From Sporomusaceae bacterium (GTDB taxonomy: Bacteria > Bacillota > Negativicutes > Acidaminococcales > JAJUGR01): 64,000 nt of DNA. Positions 28,642 to 38,286 of this stretch are shown one piece after another; the first letter of the stretch is position 1; each line of letters opens with the position of its first letter. A program made the position numbers and the translations under genes. The stretch covers positions 66,553-130,552 of the forward strand of contig JAJUGR010000005.1 in NCBI GenBank assembly GCA_029265905.1. Reading direction: 5' to 3'. A model generated the notes under the pieces. That model saw only the letters and a list, made by a program, of their open reading frames with translations, made no database searches and had not been told where the DNA came from.

Positions 28642-29322
28642 ATGCGGCTGTTGCTTGCGGAAGATGACGTTAAATTAGGCAATTTGCTTAAACACTTGTT
28701 GGAAAAGGAAGCCATCCAGGTCGATTGGGTGGTGCGCGGCGACACGGCGATCGATTACGCCCTTTATTCAGCGTATGATGTCATTGTTTTAGACTGGATG
28801 ATGCCGGGTGAAACCGGGATTAACGTGTGCGATTTTTTGCGCAAGCAACACTACCAAGGGGCCATTTTGATGCTCACGGCAAAAGATGCAGTCAGCGACC
28901 GGGTGCTGGGGTTGGACACGGGGGCTGACGATTATCTTGTGAAGCCTTTTGAATATTCCGAGTTGCTGGCAAGGGTGCGGGCGCTGGCGCGGCGCAGCAG
29001 TTTCCAGCTGAAGGAGGATGTGCTGGCGGTTGGCGGATTGCTGCTGAATCGCTCGACCCGCAGCGTGCTGCATGGAGCGGAAGAAATTCAGCTAAGCGCA
29101 AGGGAGTTCCAGCTGCTTGAATTGCTGGCGCAAAATAGCGGCAAGGTTGTGCCTAGGGACGTGATTCTAGACAGAGTCTGGGGCTTGGATGCGGAGGTTT
29201 CTTCCAACAATCTGGATGCCTATGTCCGTCTGCTGCGCAAGAAGCTGCCGGAGGGGAGCGGCGTGGAAATACAGAATATCAGGGGGATAGGCTTCAAACT
29301 GGAGGCGCAGCATGTTTTCTGA
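28642..29322 (+). CDS. OmpR-family response regulator
   Basis: The 226-residue regulator has a receiver domain with the acidic pocket (EDD at 7-9), phospho-acceptor Asp51 in VLDWMMP and the lysine of LVKPF, then a winged-helix DNA-binding domain (EIQLSAREFQLLELL; NNLDAYVRLLRKKL). It overlaps the sensor kinase gene by 11 bases. By position it is the likely regulator of the glycosylation genes just upstream, much as PmrA controls arn genes; that link is inference. Confidence 0.94.
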   Translation: MRLLLAEDDVKLGNLLKHLLEKEAIQVDWVVRGDTAIDYALYSAYDVIVLDWMMPGETGINVCDFLRKQHYQGAILMLTAKDAVSDRVLGLDTGADDYLVKPFEYSELLARVRALARRSSFQLKEDVLAVGGLLLNRSTRSVLHGAEEIQLSAREFQLLELLAQNSGKVVPRDVILDRVWGLDAEVSSNNLDAYVRLLRKKLPEGSGVEIQNIRGIGFKLEAQHVF

Positions 29323-30610
29323 AATCCGCAACCGGCTGACGGCTCAATATACTGCCGTCATGGCTGTTTTTCTATTGGCGTTCATTGTCAGCACCTATTC
29401 GGCTGTGCTTTGGGTGCTCTATCGTGAAGAGCAACGTGCGATAAAGGCCTTTTTGGACGAGGAGACAAGAGAACACGTCGTGACGCTTAAAGACAGCGAA
29501 GGCACCAATTTGACAGGGAGCAATGACAATAGCATCGCCGAGGCCAAATTGTTTTCATATGTCTACGACCGCACAGGACGGCTGATTGCGGCAGAATTTC
29601 CTCCCGCGCCAATGCGTTTTGCTGTTGAAGCGGCAATGCGGGATTGGCGGGCGCCCGATGGCGTGGGGAAGATCAGGCGGCATCGCTTAAGCAATGGGGA
29701 AACGGCAATTTACATTATGGCAAGCACTCAGGTTGTCGAGGCTGACACTGTCTTAGGCACCGTTTATGTGGGCGAAGACATTACTTCCTACTATGAGGTG
29801 CTCAAGTTGACTCTGCTTATTTTAGCAGTGGGAGCCATAATATTCCTTTTGTGCGCTGCCTATCTTGGGCACCTATTGGCGGGCAAGGCCATCGTTCCGG
29901 TAAGGCAGTCGTTTTTCCGACAACGCGAATTTGTTGCCGACGCATCCCATGAACTGCGGACGCCGCTTGCCGTGCTCTTAACCTCGGTTGATGTCGTACA
30001 AAGAGACGACGGGAACCGGTTGACGCCTTTTTCCTCGGCGACCTTAGACGATATGAAAAGCGAGATTCGGCGAATGACAAAGATTGTTGCGGACTTGCTC
30101 ACGTTGGCTCGCGCTGATGCGGGCGCTGTCAATATCGTCAAAGAGCAAGTTGATTTGGCTGCTGTAACCGGTCAAATCGTCCGTTCGTTTCAGCCGCTTG
30201 CTGACGACAAGGGGATTAAGTTGGAGTTGGCGAATCCAAGCAAGCTGATCATCTTAGCTGACCGGGAAAGAATCAGCCAGCTGCTGTTGATCTTGATCGA
30301 CAATGCGCTGAAGTACACCCCTTCCGGTGGCACGGTCAAAGTGGCGCTTGAGACGGCAATGGGGAAGAAGCCGGGTGTCGTCATTTCGGTGGCCGACACA
30401 GGCATCGGCATCGAAAGCGAGTATCAAGACCTTGTCTTTGAGCGCTTTTATCGGGCTGATAAGGCTCGGTCGCGTGAAGAGGGCGGCAGCGGTCTCGGTC
30501 TGTCGATCGCAAAATGGATCGTCCAAGCGCACGGAGGAACGATCAGGGTGGAGAGCGTAGTGGGGAAGGGCAGCACTTTCATCGTGACCGTTCCAAGTCA
30601 ATTTCCGTAA
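29312..30610 (+). CDS. Sensor histidine kinase
   Basis: The 432-residue kinase has two membrane helices (about 13-35 and 165-190) around a periplasmic domain of roughly 130 residues, then a phospho-acceptor His213 in HELRTPL, an N-box NALKYTPSGG, DTGIGI and GGSGLGLSIAKWIV. It pairs with the overlapping response regulator. The periplasmic domain shows no obvious acidic iron/cation-sensing cluster of the PmrB type, so the signal is unknown. Confidence 0.94.
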   Translation: MFSEIRNRLTAQYTAVMAVFLLAFIVSTYSAVLWVLYREEQRAIKAFLDEETREHVVTLKDSEGTNLTGSNDNSIAEAKLFSYVYDRTGRLIAAEFPPAPMRFAVEAAMRDWRAPDGVGKIRRHRLSNGETAIYIMASTQVVEADTVLGTVYVGEDITSYYEVLKLTLLILAVGAIIFLLCAAYLGHLLAGKAIVPVRQSFFRQREFVADASHELRTPLAVLLTSVDVVQRDDGNRLTPFSSATLDDMKSEIRRMTKIVADLLTLARADAGAVNIVKEQVDLAAVTGQIVRSFQPLADDKGIKLELANPSKLIILADRERISQLLLILIDNALKYTPSGGTVKVALETAMGKKPGVVISVADTGIGIESEYQDLVFERFYRADKARSREEGGSGLGLSIAKWIVQAHGGTIRVESVVGKGSTFIVTVPSQFP

Positions 30611-30704
30611 CGGGCTTGAGCGGAACTGCCTGAAAACGAGGTATAAGCACACCCCCCGGCGCCATCTTGGGAGGGGTGACTGCAAGTTTCAATCAAATGG
30701 ATAA

Positions 30705-30737
30705 AACAAAAAAGGCTTTGCATTTCTGCAAAGCCTT
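30705..30737 (-). terminator. Terminator downstream of tRNA-Ala
   Basis: AAGGCTTTGC and GCAAAGCCTT (30712-30737) form a 10-bp stem with a six-base loop. On the minus strand it is followed by TTTTTTGTTTT, so it ends the tRNA transcript. The plus-strand side lacks a T run. Confidence 0.85.
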
Positions 30738-30745
30738 GTGATTTC

Positions 30746-30821
<76 letters not shown>

Positions 30822-30847
30822 AGTTGCTGTCGCTGCCGACATAAGAT

Positions 30848-30876
30848 ATATTAACCGATCATCATCAATCTGTCAA
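30848..30876 (-). promoter_or_regulatory. Candidate promoter for tRNA-Ala
   Basis: On the minus strand TTGACA (30876-30871), a 17-base spacer and TAATAT (30853-30848) lie about 27 bases before the tRNA 5' end. Confidence 0.65.
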
Positions 30877-30889
30877 CGGTTTTTAACAA

Positions 30890-30935
30890 AATAAAATTTA
30901 TTATTTCATTGTATAATGAAATAATAAATTTTATT
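30890..30935. repeat. 46-base perfect AT-rich inverted repeat
   Basis: Two 21-base arms (30890-30910 and 30915-30935) are perfect reverse complements around a GTAT spacer. The sequence is nearly all A/T. It lies between the divergently oriented tRNA-Ala and the PAP2 fusion gene. A TATAAT lies at its centre and another just outside at 30952-30957. It could be an operator or a cruciform-forming site; neither side looks like a GC-rich terminator. Confidence 0.85.
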
Positions 30936-30998
30936 GCTTAACGAACCCATGTATAATCAAGTTGTGAAGAGAAAAATAATGTAGACAGGGTGATGGCA

Positions 30999-32138
30999 AT
31001 GGCGACGTTAATGCGCCTTCTTCTTATTGGCCTGTTTTTACTCGGGGGTATTGCATTCGCCGATTTTGAGCGGGAGACAGAGGCCGCGGATTTGTTTGTC
31101 CGCGAAAATGCGACAATCGAGAGGGGCCAGCGCGTCGGACGCTTGTTCGGCACTGGGGCTGAGGTGGCAGTCAGCGGCGTGGTGGAAAAAGGCGTCGTCT
31201 TAGTCGACGGCGATTTGGTCTTGACCTCAAGCGCGCGGATTAAAGGGCCGATTATCGTTGTTGGCGGCGACGTCAAACGCGAGGCAGGGGCGCAGCTAGA
31301 AAAAACCGTGCTGATAATGGCGCCAGGTGCGTCGCCGTATGCCGGCAAGCTTATCGCTGGCTTTTTCAGCATGCTGGCCTTTTTCATAGTGGCCCTGCCG
31401 GCAAGCTTATGGCCCTTGCTGGAACTGCTCAAAAAGAGTTCGTTTTGTCGAAACGCGGCGGCGTTTCTGGGCCTGCTGCAGTGGCGCTGGCCGGCGTTAT
31501 ACATCATTCTCGCTCTAGCAATCAGTGGATTTATGATGGCCTTGTTTGCCGAGTTAGCGTGGGAGACCTTGTTTCGGCAACAGATGGATGCCGTCGACAA
31601 CGTGTTCATCTGGCTAGTGCGCTACTATGCCAATCCAAGCTTGGATTTGATTATGGTCGCCTTGTCTGATTTGGGGTCCGGCTTTTCGTTTGGCTTGATT
31701 GCCGTATTCACATTTTTGAGATTGATTTCTGGCCGAAGGTGGTTGGAATCCGCATCTCTGACGCTTTGCCTGGGGGGGGCTGTGCTCTTGAACACGTTGT
31801 TGAAGCATTTGTTTGAGCGCAGCCGGCCGGATTATCTCCGGGTAGTCGAGGTGTCCGGTTACAGCTTTCCCAGCGGACACGCAATGGTTTCTCTTTGCTT
31901 TTACGGTATGCTGGCATTGGTAATTATTCGTCAGCTTGCTGATTGGCGACTTCGCTTGGTGGTTGTGATGGCAACAATGGGACTGGTTGCCGGAATCGGC
32001 ATCAGTCGGGTTTATTTGGGCGTTCACTACCCGTCGGATGTAGCAGCAGGGTATGCGGCAGGCGGAATGTGGCTTGCTTTTTGCATATCGTTGTTTTTTT
32101 ATTGGTCGAAAAACGGATTGCGCAATGACGGATACTGA
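30999..32138 (+). CDS. Secreted beta-solenoid segment fused to PAP2-type lipid phosphatase
   Basis: The product of about 379 residues starts with a signal sequence (about 1-21), then a stretch of short Gly/Val repeats (about 40-105; VVLVDGDLVLTSSARIKG, PIIVVGGDVKREAG) resembling bactofilin/polymer-forming beta-solenoid rungs. After several membrane helices comes a PAP2 domain with all three phosphatase motifs: KHLFERSRP, PSGHAMV and SRVYLGVHYPSD. It probably dephosphorylates a lipid pyrophosphate such as undecaprenyl-PP or a lipid A phosphate outside the cytoplasm. Start choice is among GTG 30990, ATG 30993 and ATG 30999; AGGGTGAT fits 30999. Confidence 0.82.
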   Translation: MATLMRLLLIGLFLLGGIAFADFERETEAADLFVRENATIERGQRVGRLFGTGAEVAVSGVVEKGVVLVDGDLVLTSSARIKGPIIVVGGDVKREAGAQLEKTVLIMAPGASPYAGKLIAGFFSMLAFFIVALPASLWPLLELLKKSSFCRNAAAFLGLLQWRWPALYIILALAISGFMMALFAELAWETLFRQQMDAVDNVFIWLVRYYANPSLDLIMVALSDLGSGFSFGLIAVFTFLRLISGRRWLESASLTLCLGGAVLLNTLLKHLFERSRPDYLRVVEVSGYSFPSGHAMVSLCFYGMLALVIIRQLADWRLRLVVVMATMGLVAGIGISRVYLGVHYPSDVAAGYAAGGMWLAFCISLFFYWSKNGLRNDGY

Positions 32139-32179
32139 CAACAGGCGGGGGAATTTCCGTCGCCGAAATAGCGGGCGCG

Positions 32180-32238
32180 TAAAAACAAAGCAGAGCGTCG
32201 TTAGCTTGAATCGAAGGCTAACGACGCTCTGCTTTGTT
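32180..32238 (-). terminator. Terminator of the Y-family polymerase gene
   Basis: Arms 32184-32205 and 32217-32238 are perfect 22-base reverse complements with an 11-base loop. On the minus strand the stem is followed by the T-rich TTTTTACG. The CDS stop codon (32218-32220) lies inside the stem. No T run exists on the plus side, so it would serve the PAP2 gene poorly. Confidence 0.75.
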
Positions 32239-33162
32239 GGCCGGAAAGGGGGCTTCTTTTGAATGAAACGACGATAACTGACGATCGGTCAGCATGACGC
32301 AGCGCTGGATGCTCTCTGCCCCGAAGCGGGCGCGGATTTTGTCGATCGTTGACTCAAGAAGATCGGCTTCCGGATGTTCGACATCAAACAGGGAGAGCTG
32401 GTTGTGGCAATCGACCGGCACAAGATCCGAGACTTGAACGCCAAGGCTGCGGATGGTGCAGTTCCAGCGCCAATTGGCACCAAACAAGCGCAGGGCTTGC
32501 TGCGCAATTTCATCCGAGCGGTTTGTGGCGGCGGGCAATTTGGCTTGACGTTCAATGACGTCGAGGGCTTCATTGCGGATTGATATGGCGAGCGTCCGTC
32601 CTTTTAACCCGCGTTTGCGCAGGCGCGCGGCCACGCACTCTGCCAAACTGAAGAAAATTATCTTAACGTCGTTTTCACAGGTTAGATCGCGGGGAGAAGT
32701 TGTGCTATTGCTGATTGATTTGATATCGCTCACTCCATCTGGCGGAACGACGGGGTCGCTGTCACGACCGTTGGCGAAGCGCCAGAGTGCTTCGCCGCTC
32801 TTGCCCAACAGCAAGGAAAGCGAATGCGGATCGCGTCGGGCCAAGTCGCCGATCGTGAAGATCGCGCGGTTGGCCAGTCTGCGCTGGGTCGCTTTGCCAA
32901 CATACAGCAGGTCGCCGACCGGCAGCGGCCAAACGAGTTGCTGGAAATTGGCGGCGGAAATTTTTGCCTTCGCCTGCCAGATGGTCTCAGCTGTTTTCAC
33001 GCCGCAATTTTTTGCCAACTGATTTTTAGATAAGACGATGCCTTGCCGCTGGGCGGCATCCCCGCATACGGCCATCGGCTTTTGTGCTGCCTCGGGGTGG
33101 AAGAGGCAGGCTACAGAGGCGAAAAAATTATTCAAATCGACGTGCAAAATAGTTCTCGTCAA
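32218..33162 (-). pseudogene. Y-family DNA polymerase with in-frame loss of the catalytic palm region
   Basis: The 314-residue frame starts at TTG with GAGGTG upstream. Its N-terminus matches DinB/UmuC-type polymerases (ILHVDLNNFFASV; GIVLSKNQLAKNCGVKTAE), but after WQAKAK it passes straight to FQQLVWPLPVGDLLYVGKAT, which in intact relatives follows the palm. About 100 residues are absent, including the usual catalytic Asp-Glu pair (S-I/L-D-E motif) and the second conserved lysine region. The thumb and little-finger domains and the LFD beta-clamp-like motif (QLSLFD) remain. The frame is open, so either a non-polymerising protein or a decaying gene. An assembly deletion is also possible. Confidence 0.8.
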
Positions 33163-33177
33163 GATAACACCTCGATT

Positions 33178-33227
33178 AACAAACGTTTGTTTGCTAATAG
33201 TATAAAAGAATCATGCCGTTTTTGCAA
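33178..33227 (-). promoter_or_regulatory. Promoter and palindromic operator of the polymerase gene
   Basis: On the minus strand TTGCAA (33227-33222), a 17-base spacer and TATACT (33204-33199). The perfect 14-base palindrome AACAAACGTTTGTT (33178-33191) covers the expected start point, the classical place for a repressor site. The spacing does not fit the usual Firmicute LexA box. Confidence 0.6.
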
Positions 33228-33646
33228 TTGCAGGGTTGCATCATTGCTGCGCGCTTTTTCGCTGCAAGCTGCTTTCTTATGGGTTGGCGGCCGGTTTACA
33301 GGCGACCGAATGGACCGGCATATTTGAAAAATTGCGAATCTGCCTTGGGGCGCCAACTAGTAACAAATGTCCGCCAAATGTTTACAAACACTATTGAAGT
33401 GTACAAATAGATATATAAAATGAGCAAAAAGCGATTTTTAGCCGAAAAGTGCTGAAAATACTTCAAAAATACTGTATACGATTTGACGAGAAGGTTTGCA
33501 GGGTCTATAATTTATTTTGCAACATTTGGTGTGGATTTTCAGCACTAATGTGTATGCGCAGTGAACATTCTGATAATTTCAAACAACTTTAGCACAGATG
33601 TTTGCAAAGCAAAAACATACTTAAAAGAGAAGGCAGGTTGGTGATA
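33228..33646 (+). promoter_or_regulatory. gltBD upstream region with promoter and spaced inverted repeat
   Basis: This AT-rich stretch holds no convincing gene. A strong promoter is visible: TTGACG (33483-33488), 17 bases, TATAAT (33506-33511), with a start near 33518 and a leader of about 130 bases. The 12-base repeat AGTGCTGAAAAT (33448-33459) and its exact reverse complement (33535-33546) flank the promoter, with centres 87 bp apart. This could hold a regulator pair or loop. Control by a LysR-type GltC-like factor is a guess from other Firmicutes. Confidence 0.65.
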
Positions 33647-36600
33647 ATGGAAATGACAGGTCTTCCCCCTCGTCAAGGTCTTTATGACCCGATTTATGAA
33701 CATGATGCGTGTGGCATCGGCTGTGTGGTCAATATTAAGGGCAAGAAGTCAAATAAGATTTTGACGCAGGCACTTGATATCTTGGTCAATCTTGACCATC
33801 GGGGAGGACTTGGTGCGGACCCCGAGACAGGCGACGGCGCCGGCATTTTAATCCAGATTCCCCATGAATTTTACGCTAACGAATGTGCGGCCCTTGGCTT
33901 CGAATTGCCGCCTGCCGGGATGTACGGAGTCGGCATGCTGTTCACGTCTCCGGACCCGGTTGAACAAAAAGCCTGCCAGGAACAACTGGAATCAATCATA
34001 GCGCAAGAAGGTCAGATTCTGCTTGGGTGGCGCGAAGTGCCGGTTGATACCTTGGTGCCCGGCCGCATCGCCCGTTCCGCCCAACCGCGGATCCGGCAGG
34101 TGTTTATCGCCCCGAATCCGACGATTTTGGAGCAGATGGAAAAAGACGACCTGGTCTTCGAGCGTCGATTATATGTAATCCGCAAGCAGGCGGAAAAACT
34201 CATTCGCCGCGCCGGGATGAGCGAGTATTTCTACTTCCCGAGCCTCTCGTGCCGCAAGGTTGTTTACAAAGGCATGCTGACGCCGGCGCAACTCGGCAAC
34301 TTCTATCTGGATTTGAAGAATCCAGGCCTTACAACCGCGATCGCCATGGTTCACTCCCGTTTCAGCACCAATACCTTCCCGAACTGGGAGCGCGCGCATC
34401 CGTACCGGTACGTGATGCATAATGGCGAGATCAACACGCTGCGCGGCAACATCAACTGGATGAAGGCCAGGGAAGCGATGTGCCAATCGCCGATCTTCAA
34501 CGGCGACATGCACAAGCTGCTGCCGATTGTCGATGAAAACGGCAGTGATTCAGGCATGTTTGACAACTGCCTTGAATTCTTGAGCCTGACGGGCCGCTCC
34601 TTGCCCCATTCGATGATGATGATGATACCGGAACCTTGGAGCAAGCATGAGGGCATGAGCGATGCCAAAAAAGCCTTCTACGAATATCACAGCTGCATGA
34701 TGGAGCCATGGGATGGCCCGGCGGCCATGGGCTTTACTGACGGCCGCATCGTCGGCGCTGTCCTGGATCGCAACGGCTTGCGTCCTTCGCGCTATTATGT
34801 GACGAAAGACGATACGCTCATTTTGGCGTCCGAGGTTGGTGTTCTCGACGTTCCGCCGGAAAAAATCCTCCGCAAGGAACGGCTTCGTCCCGGCAGGATG
34901 CTGCTGGTCGACACCGTGGCGGGCGAAATCTACAATGACGACCAAATTAAGACGCCGATTGCGATGGAAAAACCTTATCGCCAGTGGCTTGACCAATATA
35001 TGATCAATCTCGACAACATGCCGTCCGGCACCTTGCCTGAGTCTTTTGACGAAGAAGAGCTGCTCCGCTATCAGCAGGCGTTCGGTTACACGTACGAAGA
35101 CCTCAACAAGATGATCGTGCCGCTCGCGCAAGATGGAGTCGATCCGGTTGGTTCGATGGGCAACGATATCCCACTGGCCGTTCTGTCCGACAAGCCGCAG
35201 TTGCTCTATAACTACTTCAAGCAATTGTTTGCGCAGGTCACGAACCCGCCGATTGATGCGTTGCGGGAAGAGATCTTCACCGACACCGGCATCACGATCG
35301 GACCGGAACGCAATTTGATTGACCCGCAGCCCGACAGCTGCCGCCAGGTTAAGATGGACCAGCCGATCATCAGCGATGAAGAGCTGAGCAAAATCAAGCA
35401 CCTGGGCTATGGCTTCTTCCGCTCTATCACTTTCCCGATCCTCTATGATGTGGCGCGGGGCAAAGAAGGCATGGAGGATGCGCTTGCTGAATTAGGCAGG
35501 GCTGCTGACCGGGCGATTCAGGAAGGCTACAACCTGTTCATTTTATCCGACCGCGGCGTTAGCGAGGAGAAAGCGGCTATCCCGGCCTTGCTGGCGGTTT
35601 CCAGCCTGCACCACCGCATGATCAAAAACCAAACGCGCTTGAAGACCAGCTTGATTCTCGAATCGGCGGAACCGCGCGAAATTCACCATTTTGCCATGCT
35701 CGTCGGTTATGGCGTCAGCGGCATCAATCCGTACCTCGTGTTCCAGACGCTAGATGACTTGATTGAGCGTGGCTTTATCACCGGGGTAACCCGTGAACAG
35801 GCGAGAAAGAATTATATCAAGTCGGTAACCAAGGGCTTGGCCAAAATTCTTTCCAAAATGGGCATTTCGACCGTCCAGGGCTACCAAGGCGCGCAAATTT
35901 TCGAGGCGGTCGGGATCAGCAAAGCCGTCATCGACCGCTATTTCAGCGGCACGCCGTCGCGCGTCGGCGGCATCGGTCTGGCTGAGATTGCCGAGGAAGC
36001 GGCGGCGCGCCATCATCGGGCGTTTTCGGCGCAGCCGGGCCTTGACGACAGCCTGGAAACCGGTTCGCTGTATCAATGGCGCAGCCAGGGCGAAAAGCAC
36101 ATGTTCAACCCGCAAAGCATTATCATGCTGCAGCAAGCCTGCCGCAATAACGACTATGAGCTCTTCAAAGAGTACTCGGCGTTGATGGACAACGCGAAGG
36201 ACGAACCGTACGTGCTTCGCAACCTGCTGGGCTTTAAAAAGGGCCGCAAAGCGGTTCCGCTGGAGGAAGTGGAGTCGGTGGAGAGCATTTGCCACCGCTT
36301 CAAGACCGGCGCCATGTCGTTCGGCTCCATCAGCAAGGAAGTGCACGAGTGCATGGCGATTGCCATGAACCGGATTGGCGGCAAGAGCAACAGCGGCGAG
36401 GGCGGTGAAGATCCGGAACGCTTCCTCCCGGATGCCAATGGCGATTCGCGCCGCAGCGCGATCAAGCAGGTCGCCTCGGGACGCTTTGGCGTATCGAGCC
36501 ACTATTTGGTGAATGCCGATGAAATTCAAATCAAAATGGCTCAGGGCGCTAAGCCGGGCGAAGGCGGGCAGCTGCCGGGCCGCAAGGTTTATCCGTGGGT

Positions 36601-38254
36601 CGCCAAGGTGCGCAACACGACGGCGGGTGTTGGGCTTATTTCGCCGCCCCCGCATCACGATATTTATTCGATCGAAGACCTGTCCGAATTGATCCACGAC
36701 CTCAAAAACGCCAACCCCCGCGCCCGGATCAGCGTCAAACTGGTATCGGAAGTCGGTGTCGGCACGATTGCCGCCGGTGTGGCCAAGGCGAGGGCGGACG
36801 TCATCCTGATCAGTGGTTATGATGGCGGCACGGGCGCTTCGCCGAGAACGAGCATTCGTCATGCCGGGTTGCCTTGGGAGCTCGGTCTGGCGGAAACGCA
36901 TCAGACGCTCTTGCTCAATGGTTTGCGCGACCGCGTTGTCGTCGAGACCGACGGCAAGCTGATGACGGGACGCGATGTTGTTTTGGCGGCCTTGCTGGGG
37001 GCCGAGGAATTCGGCTTTGCCACTGCTCCGCTGGTTGTGCTCGGCTGCGTCATGATGCGCATTTGCAACCTCGATACGTGCCCGGTCGGCGTGGCGACAC
37101 AAAATCCGGAGCTGCGCAAAAACTTCACGGGCAAGCCGGAGCACTTGGTGAACTTCATGCGCTTTGTCGCACAGCAGGTGCGGGAAATCATGGCCGAACT
37201 CGGCTTCCGCACCGTCAATGAAATGGTCGGTCAAACACAGGTGCTGGAATCTGTCGCCTCAGAGAGCCACGGCAAAGCGGCGACGCTTGATTTGTCCAGC
37301 TTGCTCCATCAGCCGTCTGTGCCGGCGTCGTACGGGCGCTACTGCAGCAAAAAGCAAGACCACCGGCTGGAACAGTCGCTGGATATGACCAAGCTGCTTG
37401 GGATTTGCAAGCCGGCCATTGAGTCAGGCGCTTCTGTCACGGCGCACTTGCCGGTGCAAAATACGAACCGGGTAGTGGGAACCATTCTCGGCAGCGAAAT
37501 CACGCGCAAATATGGCGCGCAAGGTTTGCCGGAAGATACGATCCGCTTGTATTTCAACGGTTCGGCCGGACAAAGCTTCGGCGCCTTTTTGCCCAAGGGC
37601 GTGACGATGACGCTCTCCGGCGACACGAACGATCACCTGGGCAAGGGCCTGTCTGGCGGCAAGCTGATTGTTGCCCCGCCCCCGGGCAGCTTCTTCCCAG
37701 CGGAGAAAAATGTCATTACGGGCAATGTCGCCCTCTACGGCGCTATTTCCGGCGAGGCTTATCTGAGAGGCGTGGCGGGCGAGCGTTTTGCGGTCCGCAA
37801 CAGCGGCGCTACCGCAGTTGTCGAGGGCGTCGGTGATAACGGGTGCGAGTATATGACGGGCGGCAAGGTGGTTGTCCTGGGCCGCGTCGGCCGGAACTTT
37901 GCAGCCGGCATGTCCGGCGGTATTGCGTATGTCTACGATGAAAGTGGTTACTTCCCGCGGCGGTGCAACACGCAAATGGTCATGCTGGAAAAACTTGAGG
38001 ATGCGGAAGAGATTGAAGCGCTTCGCCAGCTGATTGAAAATCATTTGCTGTTGACCCAAAGCGCGGTGGCGGCAAAAATGCTGGCCGACTGGGACAATAC
38101 CCATGGTCATTTCGTCCGCGTTATTCCCAAAGATTACAAGCGGATGATCCGCTACATTACTGATTTCCGCAAACAGGGCCTTGATGAAGACGAAGCCATC
38201 ATGGCAGCGTTTGAAGAAAACAAAAATGATCAGTCCCGTGTGGGCGGCAATTAA
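33647..38254 (+). CDS. gltB: Glutamate synthase, large subunit
   Basis: The large GOGAT subunit makes two glutamates from glutamine and 2-oxoglutarate. The product of about 1,535 residues has an N-terminal Ntn amidotransferase domain whose nucleophile is Cys22 (HDACGIGC) after a short propeptide, a central domain, an FMN/synthase domain with [12 protein letters not shown] and a Cys triad in [13 protein letters not shown] for the 3Fe-4S cluster, and the C-terminal beta-helix (Gly-rich GXXG repeats). I chose ATG 33647; GTG 33641 is a close alternative. gltD follows 32 bases later. Confidence 0.97.
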   Translation: MEMTGLPPRQGLYDPIYEHDACGIGCVVNIKGKKSNKILTQALDILVNLDHRGGLGADPETGDGAGILIQIPHEFYANECAALGFELPPAGMYGVGMLFTSPDPVEQKACQEQLESIIAQEGQILLGWREVPVDTLVPGRIARSAQPRIRQVFIAPNPTILEQMEKDDLVFERRLYVIRKQAEKLIRRAGMSEYFYFPSLSCRKVVYKGMLTPAQLGNFYLDLKNPGLTTAIAMVHSRFSTNTFPNWERAHPYRYVMHNGEINTLRGNINWMKAREAMCQSPIFNGDMHKLLPIVDENGSDSGMFDNCLEFLSLTGRSLPHSMMMMIPEPWSKHEGMSDAKKAFYEYHSCMMEPWDGPAAMGFTDGRIVGAVLDRNGLRPSRYYVTKDDTLILASEVGVLDVPPEKILRKERLRPGRMLLVDTVAGEIYNDDQIKTPIAMEKPYRQWLDQYMINLDNMPSGTLPESFDEEELLRYQQAFGYTYEDLNKMIVPLAQDGVDPVGSMGNDIPLAVLSDKPQLLYNYFKQLFAQVTNPPIDALREEIFTDTGITIGPERNLIDPQPDSCRQVKMDQPIISDEELSKIKHLGYGFFRSITFPILYDVARGKEGMEDALAELGRAADRAIQEGYNLFILSDRGVSEEKAAIPALLAVSSLHHRMIKNQTRLKTSLILESAEPREIHHFAMLVGYGVSGINPYLVFQTLDDLIERGFITGVTREQARKNYIKSVTKGLAKILSKMGISTVQGYQGAQIFEAVGISKAVIDRYFSGTPSRVGGIGLAEIAEEAAARHHRAFSAQPGLDDSLETGSLYQWRSQGEKHMFNPQSIIMLQQACRNNDYELFKEYSALMDNAKDEPYVLRNLLGFKKGRKAVPLEEVESVESICHRFKTGAMSFGSISKEVHECMAIAMNRIGGKSNSGEGGEDPERFLPDANGDSRRSAIKQVASGRFGVSSHYLVNADEIQIKMAQGAKPGEGGQLPGRKVYPWVAKVRNTTAGVGLISPPPHHDIYSIEDLSELIHDLKNANPRARISVKLVSEVGVGTIAAGVAKARADVILISGYDGGTGASPRTSIRHAGLPWELGLAETHQTLLLNGLRDRVVVETDGKLMTGRDVVLAALLGAEEFGFATAPLVVLGCVMMRICNLDTCPVGVATQNPELRKNFTGKPEHLVNFMRFVAQQVREIMAELGFRTVNEMVGQTQVLESVASESHGKAATLDLSSLLHQPSVPASYGRYCSKKQDHRLEQSLDMTKLLGICKPAIESGASVTAHLPVQNTNRVVGTILGSEITRKYGAQGLPEDTIRLYFNGSAGQSFGAFLPKGVTMTLSGDTNDHLGKGLSGGKLIVAPPPGSFFPAEKNVITGNVALYGAISGEAYLRGVAGERFAVRNSGATAVVEGVGDNGCEYMTGGKVVVLGRVGRNFAAGMSGGIAYVYDESGYFPRRCNTQMVMLEKLEDAEEIEALRQLIENHLLLTQSAVAAKMLADWDNTHGHFVRVIPKDYKRMIRYITDFRKQGLDEDEAIMAAFEENKNDQSRVGGN

Positions 38255-38286
38255 CAAACAATATTGAGTGAGCGGGAGGAATCGCC

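Noticed and set aside
30640-30680. A terminator for the sensor kinase (CACCCC / GGGGTG)
   Set aside because: The stem is short and no T run follows on the plus strand.
33178-33191. LexA (SOS) box before the polymerase gene
   Set aside because: The palindrome does not have the GAAC-N4-GTTC spacing of Firmicute LexA sites; kept only as an unnamed operator.
33228-33646. A riboswitch in the gltB leader
   Set aside because: No known glutamine or other riboswitch core could be recognised and no terminator precedes gltB.
35750-37234. A 494-codon open frame antisense to gltB
   Set aside because: GC-rich codon bias of gltB leaves the opposite frame open; no ribosome site, promoter or recognisable motif.
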